A stretch of 5,404 nucleotides of DNA from Phycisphaerae bacterium (lineage in GTDB: Bacteria > Planctomycetota > Phycisphaerae > Sedimentisphaerales > UBA12454), in assembly GCA_028712345.1 (NCBI GenBank), contig JAQTQF010000134.1:1-5404 (forward strand), in the 5' to 3' direction. Shown piece after piece: positions 1 through 4,169 of the stretch. The number at the start of each line of letters is the position of its first letter. The first letter of the stretch is position 1. Position numbers and translations under genes: made by a program. Below the pieces are notes generated by a model that saw nothing but the letters and a program-made list of their open reading frames with translations, had not been told where the DNA came from and searched no databases.

Positions 1-438
1 GCCGCGGGGATTTTTGCAGAGTCTTTTTTCGGCCCGGCACAATGCTGGTCTTTTAAGATTCGCAAATGTCGTGAGAAATTTGAATATTCTCAAAATAGAG
101 TTATTGTAGCTGGCGGCGTTGCGAACGGCAGCCTCGAGATAACTGCCGCCTCGAGGCTGATAAACATCGGCAAATGAGAACGGCAGCGTGCTGTGAATTA
201 TATCGTAATGTTTTTCCTCAAAATGTTTAGCAAGGGCCTTTTGGAATTCTGCGATACTGACGCGTTTTTTCTCACTGCTGCAAAGTACCTTTACCCTGCG
301 ACAGCCGGTCTTGCCGGTGGCGGCAAGGATTTTAACATCGGCGCCGAGCAGAGCCATCCTGGCGGCAAGCTCAAAGACGCTTCTCTCGGCTCCGCCTAAT
401 TTTATATTCGCCCGTTCTGTTATAATCGCAAGTTTCAT
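1..438 (-). CDS. GT4-family (WaaG-like) glycosyltransferase, N-terminal part, cut by left window edge
   Basis: The frame is open from an ATG at 438 to base 1 (146 codons, no stop), so the C-terminal part lies outside the window. The protein begins MKLAIITERANIKLGGAERS. A hydrophobic first beta strand followed by a GGAE glycine loop (residues 15-18) and a helix is the usual acceptor-side Rossmann start of GT-B, family GT4 enzymes. Residues 93-100 (YQPRGGSY) followed by a basic helical stretch (about 115-145) resemble the WaaG/RfaG group, which adds the first hexose to the LPS inner core. The position downstream of heptose synthesis, heptosyltransferase and LPS kinase genes supports a core-assembly role at the cytoplasmic face of the inner membrane. 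The donor-binding domain is not visible, so sugar specificity cannot be judged. An in-frame TGA at 480-478 and no other usable start codon fix the ATG at 438. No Shine-Dalgarno sequence is seen. The GT4 call is fairly sure; WaaG itself is a guess. Confidence 0.75.
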   Translation of the reverse strand, partial: MKLAIITERANIKLGGAERSVFELAARMALLGADVKILAATGKTGCRRVKVLCSSEKKRVSIAEFQKALAKHFEEKHYDIIHSTLPFSFADVYQPRGGSYLEAAVRNAASYNNSILRIFKFLTTFANLKRPALCRAEKRLCKNPRG

Positions 439-469
439 TTGGTATTTAGTATATAGTATTTGGTATTTA
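438..469. repeat. AT-rich direct repeat, 11 bp, 21-bp period
   Basis: The 11-mer TTTGGTATTTA occurs at 438-448 and again at 459-469, separated by GTATATAGTA, which itself repeats parts of the unit. The copy at 438-448 touches the first base of the GT4 start codon. Tandem TATTTGGTATTTAGTATAT-like tracts of this kind are seen between genes in some environmental genomes, from memory. Here the repeat coincides with a possible -10 region. Confidence 0.6.
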
Positions 470-481
470 ATGCCGTTTCAA
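453..481 (-). promoter_or_regulatory. Possible sigma-70-type promoter for the GT4 gene
   Basis: On the minus strand TTGAAA (bases 481-476, 5 of 6 to TTGACA) is followed after exactly 17 nt by TACTAT (458-453, 4 of 6 to TATAAT with the conserved T1, A2 and T6). Transcription would begin near 446, leaving only a few nucleotides before the ATG at 438, so the mRNA would be almost leaderless, in keeping with the missing Shine-Dalgarno sequence. The -35 lies inside the left arm of the palindromic element. The region is AT-rich, so a chance match is quite possible. Confidence 0.3.
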
Positions 482-611
482 AAAAATTTGTTCAACATTT
501 TGTCATTCTGCACTTGATGCGGAATCCAGTTTTTAAGTCTGGGTTCCCGCTCCCTTGGGGATAAATTCCGCGGGAATGACAAATCTGAAAGTTTATTTTT
601 TGAAACGGTAT
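470..611. repeat. Nested palindromic intergenic element (MITE/REP-like), about 142 bp
   Basis: The outer arms are 470-485 (ATGCCGTTTCAAAAAA) and 596-611, which are reverse complements except for one position (472/609). Inside them is a perfect 10-bp inverted pair, TTTGTCATTC at 499-508 and GAATGACAAA at 574-583. Further inside are GGAATCCAG/CTGGGTTCC (521-529 with 539-547, one G.T pair) and TTCCCGC/GCGGGAA (544-550 with 570-576); these two overlap at 544-547, so they are alternative folds. The core matches the widespread GTCATTCCCGC...GAATCCAG type of dispersed bacterial palindromic repeat, from memory. It fills the gap between the kinase stop (three bases away) and the GT4 start. It encodes no protein that I can support. 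It could be a non-autonomous mobile element, an mRNA-stabilising hairpin or a partial transcription block. Confidence 0.7.
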
Positions 612-614
612 CAG

Positions 615-1439
615 TTAGTTTTCAAATGGCGGAATTCTGTTATGCTTCCTATCGTGTTTGGCCATTTGCTGTGCTTTCGATTTAATCTTCTTTATAATTA
701 TTTTGTCCCTCAGTGAAATTCTATCCTTGTACATATAAAAAAGGTAGAATCTCAATCTGTCGGCTTTTGTAACAATACTGCCTGGCGAAGAATAATAAAG
801 CTGGGCAAGGTCTTTTACAAGAAATCTTTTTGAAAAAACCAGCGGCTTAAAGACCCTGCTAAGGTCAATAATCGTAAAATTTCCGCCCGTATTGCAAAAT
901 ATATGACAGAGGTACAGGTCGCGATGACAAAAACCGGTGTTGTGAAATTTTCGTATAAATGCGGCAAACTGTTCGATAAAATTCTTTCTGTCATTATAAA
1001 AACTGTCGGGCAGTTTTTCTTCAAGGCTGTGTGAGGCGGGGATTTTTTCGGTAATGATAAAACTTCGCTTCTCGAAGATGCCCTGCCATTGAGTACCAAA
1101 AGCGACTGTCCTTGGGGTATTGATGCCGAGATTTTTCAAAGTTTCAGCAGGAGCCCGGTCGCAATCAGCCATAGAAATTCGCCCGCGCCTGGAAAACCAG
1201 TTTTTTATCTGCTTCGAGACGGGGATATTCTGGTATCGCTTTAAAAACAGGGTTGTTTCAGGATTATCAGTTTCGAACGAAATTCTCTGACGAAAGGCGG
1301 CGAGATTTTTTTTAGCTAAATTTTTGCCGCCGGCAAACGCAAACACATCGTCGATAGTTTTAAAGCCGAGTTTTTTTAAACCCTCGGCAAAATCACTTCG
1401 AATGTAAAAATCGGGAGCAATTTCCATAAATTTATCCAT
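615..1439 (-). CDS. waaP: Lipopolysaccharide core kinase, WaaP/Kdo-kinase family
   Basis: This 274-residue protein has a protein-kinase-like fold of the WaaP/KdkA type (LPS kinase family), close in length to E. coli WaaP. Visible motifs are FLKRY with the likely ATP-contacting K68, the catalytic loop HRDLYLCHIF at 172-181 with D174 as probable catalytic base, and IIDLSR at 190-195, where D192 would bind Mg and replaces the DFG of eukaryotic kinases. HRD-x-Y-x-x-H is characteristic of the LPS kinases. The C-terminus is strongly basic (about 240-268), which suits contact with anionic LPS or membrane. There is no signal peptide, so it acts in the cytoplasm. It starts 8 nt inside the end of the heptosyltransferase gene and has a good GGAG site, so translation is probably coupled. 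By context it phosphorylates an inner-core heptose; a Kdo kinase role is the alternative. The family call is secure, the exact acceptor is not. Confidence 0.85.
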   Translation of the reverse strand: MDKFMEIAPDFYIRSDFAEGLKKLGFKTIDDVFAFAGGKNLAKKNLAAFRQRISFETDNPETTLFLKRYQNIPVSKQIKNWFSRRGRISMADCDRAPAETLKNLGINTPRTVAFGTQWQGIFEKRSFIITEKIPASHSLEEKLPDSFYNDRKNFIEQFAAFIRKFHNTGFCHRDLYLCHIFCNTGGNFTIIDLSRVFKPLVFSKRFLVKDLAQLYYSSPGSIVTKADRLRFYLFYMYKDRISLRDKIIIKKIKSKAQQMAKHDRKHNRIPPFEN

Positions 1440-2472
1440 TGGCCGCTCCAGAAAGAAATTTTTCAGCGGCGGCGCAAACCTTTTCGACAGTTATCGACTG
1501 CATACAGTAGTGTTTGTCTTTTTTGCAGACTGGTTTATCGCAGGGAGCACAGGGGACATCGGCAACTATTTTTATTTCCTTGGAGTAATCATTCGCGGTC
1601 CAGGCCGGGTTGTTGGGACCGAAAAGCGTTACTATTTTTTTGTCCAGTGCAATGGCTATATGACGCGGACCGGTATCGTTGCTTATTACGAGGCCGGCAA
1701 ATGAAAAGAGAGCCTTTAACTGTCCAAGCGAAACGGGATTTTCAGCTAAATTTATGGCAGGATGTTTGGCAAGTGAGCAGATTTTTTTCGCGATTTTTTT
1801 CTCCGCCTCAGCAGGGCTTACTGAAACAAAGACATTGGCGGAAAATTTTTCTACGAGAAAATCAATTACCTTGGCAAATCTATCTTCCGGCCAGATTTTA
1901 CTCGGTCCAAACGCCCCGCCCGGCACAACGATAACAACGGGTTTGTTGCCGTTCAAATAAGCTGAAAACTTTTCCAGAACTTTTTTGCGGTCGTTTTCAT
2001 CGATATCGAGCCGTATTTTCTTATCTGCCGTATCGGCGCCGAACCACGAAGCGAGCGCAAGGTAGTAATCTATGACGGAAATAGGTTTGTGCTGCAATGT
2101 AGAAATTTTCGGAGGGTAAAGTTTTTCCGTGAGAAAAAAGCCCCTCGCTTCTCTTGCGTAGCCGGCACGGTTTTTTATGCCCGCAAGGAAAATCGAAGCC
2201 GCCGACGCAAATGAATTTTTAAATAAGATGGCGGTATCAAAATTATATTTTTTAAGCTCGGCGGCAATCGCAAAGGGATTATTGCTCTTAAGGATTATCC
2301 ATTCATCGGCGAATGAATTCGGGGTAAGTATCTGGAAGACGGTTTTGCCCGCGCAGAAATAAATTTTATCGTCGGGGAACTGTTTTCTGATGCAGCGTAT
2401 TGCCGGTGTGGCCATCACGGCATCGCCCAGAGGCGAAGGAAGCCAGACTAATATGTTTTTTTGTGTAATCAT
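1432..2472 (-). CDS. waaF: ADP-heptose:LPS heptosyltransferase (GT9, WaaF-like)
   Basis: The 346 residues match the length of WaaF (heptosyltransferase II, about 348). The enzyme transfers heptose from ADP-heptose to the growing LPS inner core in the cytoplasm. The N-terminal domain opens with ILVWLPSPLGDAVMATPAI, the GT9 acceptor-side motif, with D17 as the likely general base. The C-terminal donor domain begins near residue 178 with PGGAFGPSKIWP (184-195), close to the PGAEFGPAKRWP type of WaaF, and continues with SNDTGPRHIAIA (264-275), the ADP-heptose-binding signature, and FGP (284-286). Near the C-terminus four cysteines (C308, C311, C316, C323) are spaced C-x2-C-x4-C-x6-C, a pattern I recall from some non-enterobacterial GT9 proteins. 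Upstream codons hold no other start, and no Shine-Dalgarno precedes the ATG, only a U-rich run. GT9 is certain. Heptosyltransferase II rather than I or III rests on the motifs and is likely but unproven. Confidence 0.9.
   Translation of the reverse strand: MITQKNILVWLPSPLGDAVMATPAIRCIRKQFPDDKIYFCAGKTVFQILTPNSFADEWIILKSNNPFAIAAELKKYNFDTAILFKNSFASAASIFLAGIKNRAGYAREARGFFLTEKLYPPKISTLQHKPISVIDYYLALASWFGADTADKKIRLDIDENDRKKVLEKFSAYLNGNKPVVIVVPGGAFGPSKIWPEDRFAKVIDFLVEKFSANVFVSVSPAEAEKKIAKKICSLAKHPAINLAENPVSLGQLKALFSFAGLVISNDTGPRHIAIALDKKIVTLFGPNNPAWTANDYSKEIKIVADVPCAPCDKPVCKKDKHYCMQSITVEKVCAAAEKFLSGAANG
1446..1449 (-). promoter_or_regulatory. Ribosome binding site of the LPS kinase gene
   Basis: GGAG on the minus strand lies 6 nt before the ATG at 1439, inside the final codons of the upstream heptosyltransferase gene. 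It is the best-placed Shine-Dalgarno at an annotated gene start in the window and supports ATG 1439 over the second methionine at residue 5. The placement suggests reinitiation by ribosomes ending at the TAA at 1434-1432. Confidence 0.6.
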
Positions 2473-2513
2473 AAAAAAAGCAGAAAGATATTTATCGTCG
2501 CCGGTACGAACAA

Positions 2514-2534
2514 CCCCCAGGACAGGCCTGAGGG
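2514..2534 (-). other. Small RNA hairpin between gmhB and waaF
   Basis: On the transcribed strand CCCTCAGG and CCTGGGGG form an 8-bp stem (one U.G pair) around a 5-nt loop, beginning 7 nt after the gmhB stop. It is followed by TTGTT rather than a true U-run, so it is a poor intrinsic terminator. It may partly attenuate transcription or protect the upstream message from 3' decay. It lies in the longest gap among the first five genes of the operon (68 nt). The structure is visible; its function is inference. Confidence 0.4.
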
Positions 2535-2540
2535 CTAAAC

Positions 2541-3590
2541 TTATTTGTCTTTGTGCATTATATACAGAGTCATCGCCATCAACTGAAAAACTATCGCAAA
2601 ACCAATTGCGGTATATACCGCACTGTCTTCCGGATTCGGCGACATCTTATACCGTAAGGCAATAAACAAACAGCCCAAAACAACTATCTGCATAAAGCCT
2701 GAAAAGAGTTTGAAAACCGAAAAGTCGGAATAAAGCTCATCACGATTTCGGCTCTTGAGAAGAAGCCTGATATCTTCAAGCAATTTTTCTGTTTTGGTGC
2801 TGACTTCTTCAGCGGCGGGCTGCCGCGGTTTTTCCTTAACCGCTTCAACCGTCTGGGCAACTTTAACCGGTTCAATAATTTCTGTCTGCTCCATTTGTTT
2901 ATCCTCTATTATCCGCGGCGACTCTATTTGCGGCGACTCCGATTCCGGAGCAGCAGTTTGCTGCGGATGCTCGGCAGGTTTAGGCGATTCGGGCATCGGC
3001 GCAAACGGCGGGATAACCGGCTTGGACGCCGTTTCCCGTTTGATTATATTGACCGCTTCGCGAAGATTTATAGCATCAAAATCAGCATCAGGGTCATCCC
3101 GCTTTTTAACCGGCATTTTCAAGGACGATTTAATAAGAATCGTTCGGCAGCCTGCGGTTTTGCCTGCCGTGATGTCCCTGTAAGAATTTCCTATCATCCA
3201 CGAATCGGCCAGGTCGATATCCATTTCTTTGGCGGCGGCAAGAAGCATTCCCGGTTTTGGCTTTCGACAGTCGCTGTACTTGCGGAATTTTGCAATAACA
3301 CCGTCTGGGTGATAGGGACAATAATATATTCTGTCTATGTATGCGTTCTGCTCAGCCAGAAGCTGTTTGAGTTTTTCGTGAATCTGGCCGAGAACCTGTT
3401 CGGTAATTATGCCGCGGGCTATGCCGGACTGGTTCGAGACCACGATAAGTTTGTAACCCATTTTTCGAAAATCCGCCATTGCCCCGGCGGCGCCGACGAG
3501 GAGCTTTACCTGTTCGGGACTGTTTATATATCCCGGGTCATCAATAATAGTATCATCTCTGTCGAGAAATATGGCTTTACCGCCGCTCAT
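2541..3590 (-). CDS. gmhB: D-glycero-D-manno-heptose-1,7-bisphosphate phosphatase with C-terminal membrane anchor
   Basis: Residues 1 to about 185 are a HAD-superfamily (HisB-N/GmhB) phosphatase that removes the 1-phosphate from heptose-1,7-bisphosphate. Motif I is FLDRDDT, with nucleophile D10 and acid/base D12. Motif II is VSNQSGIARG (51-60), RKPKPGM (109-115) gives the lysine motif, and motif IV is IGNSYRD (133-139). GmhB is normally about 190 residues; this protein has 349. Residues about 188-265 are a Pro/Glu-rich linker, about 265-285 a charged helix, and 293-312 and 324-345 two hydrophobic segments long enough to cross the membrane, ending in HKDK. The phosphatase would thus be held at the cytoplasmic face. 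Oddities: the family Zn site keeps C91 and C108 but has Y93 and S106 at the other two positions, and N135 replaces the usual Asp of motif IV. The start lies 3 nt after gmhA, with GGAG 11 nt upstream. A related sugar bisphosphate as substrate cannot be excluded. Confidence 0.88.
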   Translation of the reverse strand: MSGGKAIFLDRDDTIIDDPGYINSPEQVKLLVGAAGAMADFRKMGYKLIVVSNQSGIARGIITEQVLGQIHEKLKQLLAEQNAYIDRIYYCPYHPDGVIAKFRKYSDCRKPKPGMLLAAAKEMDIDLADSWMIGNSYRDITAGKTAGCRTILIKSSLKMPVKKRDDPDADFDAINLREAVNIIKRETASKPVIPPFAPMPESPKPAEHPQQTAAPESESPQIESPRIIEDKQMEQTEIIEPVKVAQTVEAVKEKPRQPAAEEVSTKTEKLLEDIRLLLKSRNRDELYSDFSVFKLFSGFMQIVVLGCLFIALRYKMSPNPEDSAVYTAIGFAIVFQLMAMTLYIMHKDK

Positions 3591-3593
3591 AAT

Positions 3594-4169
3594 TCATTTT
3601 TCTCCCGCAAAATGCCGCTCGACAAGGCCGCAGATAATATGATAGGCGACCTGGTGCATTTCCTGAACCGCAAAACTCTTGTCCGCCTCGGCACAGAGAC
3701 ATACATCGGCAAGTTTTTCCAGTTCGCTGTCTTTTTTGCCGGTAAAGACAATGACTTTTGCGCCGCGATTCTTTGCGAGTTCGGCTGCCTTTACGACATT
3801 GGGACTGCTGCCGCTGGTCGAAAGAGCCCAGAGACAGTCATTTTCTTTTACGAGACCTGCGAGATGCCTGGCGAAAATATTATCAAAACCGTAATCGTTG
3901 GCCACGGCGGTTAGAATAGAGGTGTCGGTCGAAAGCGCAACGGCAGGCAGAGCTTTTCGCTCCTTAAGGAATCTGCCGATGAACTCTCCTGCTATGTGCT
4001 GGGCATCAGCGGCTGAACCGCCGTTGCCGCAGATGTAGATTATTCCGCCTGCGGTTATGCTCCGGATAATCATTTTGGCGATGGATTCTATGCAATCGAT
4101 TCCGTCGGCTTCGAGATTATCGAGCATTTTTCTGTGCATTGCGATTGATTCGGCGATTTGTTTTCTCAT
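3594..4169 (-). CDS. gmhA: Sedoheptulose-7-phosphate isomerase
   Basis: The 191-residue SIS-domain protein makes D-glycero-D-manno-heptose-7-phosphate from sedoheptulose-7-phosphate, the first step of ADP-heptose synthesis in the cytoplasm. Visible motifs are GNGGSAADAQHIAGEF (48-63), ALSTDTS (78-84), STSGSSPNV (117-125) and QEMHQVAYH (169-177). H58, E62, Q169 and H177 fall exactly three positions before the E. coli GmhA Zn ligands as I remember them (H61, E65, Q172, H180), so the metal site and likely catalytic E62 and H177 are intact. Length is within one residue of E. coli GmhA (192). The active enzyme is a homotetramer in characterised relatives. Its ATG overlaps the hldE stop as ATGA and the next gene follows after 3 nt, so translation is probably coupled along the operon. 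The closest alternative, DiaA (a SIS-domain DnaA-binding protein), is unlikely given the intact site and the neighbours. Confidence 0.95.
   Translation of the reverse strand: MRKQIAESIAMHRKMLDNLEADGIDCIESIAKMIIRSITAGGIIYICGNGGSAADAQHIAGEFIGRFLKERKALPAVALSTDTSILTAVANDYGFDNIFARHLAGLVKENDCLWALSTSGSSPNVVKAAELAKNRGAKVIVFTGKKDSELEKLADVCLCAEADKSFAVQEMHQVAYHIICGLVERHFAGEK

Noticed and set aside
448..453. TATACT as an alternative -10 hexamer for the GT4 gene
   Set aside because: It is the better hexamer match alone, but lies 22 nt from TTGAAA, too far for a sigma-70 spacer; TACTAT at 17 nt fits better.
438..469. Direct repeats considered as a CRISPR remnant
   Set aside because: There are only two 11-bp copies with a 10-bp AT-rich spacing and no cas gene; repeat and spacer lengths are far too short.
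311..517. Plus-strand 68-codon frame across the GT4 start and the palindrome
   Set aside because: It is antisense to a GT4 N-terminus with clear motifs, and it runs through AT-rich repeat sequence that gives low-complexity residues.
470..611. Palindrome read as a classical intrinsic terminator after the kinase gene
   Set aside because: The T-run on the transcribed strand lies 13 nt beyond the inner stem and within the outer arm, not directly after a GC-rich stem. A weaker transcription effect is possible.
815..1099. Minus-strand 94-codon frame inside the LPS kinase gene
   Set aside because: It is an alternative frame of the kinase, whose own frame carries the HRD and DLS catalytic motifs through this region.
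1510..1960. Plus-strand frames opposite the waaF-like gene (64-95 codons)
   Set aside because: They are mutually overlapping shadows of a confident GT9 gene, with no recognisable domain or good ribosome binding site.
2895..3914. Long plus-strand open frame (339 codons) opposite gmhB and gmhA, and similar plus-strand frames at 2755-3183, 3679-3894 and 4538-5089
   Set aside because: They are antisense to genes with clear family motifs in the minus-strand frame. Their translations are rich in Arg, Phe, Ser and Tyr without a recognisable fold motif, and they follow from the codon bias of the real genes.
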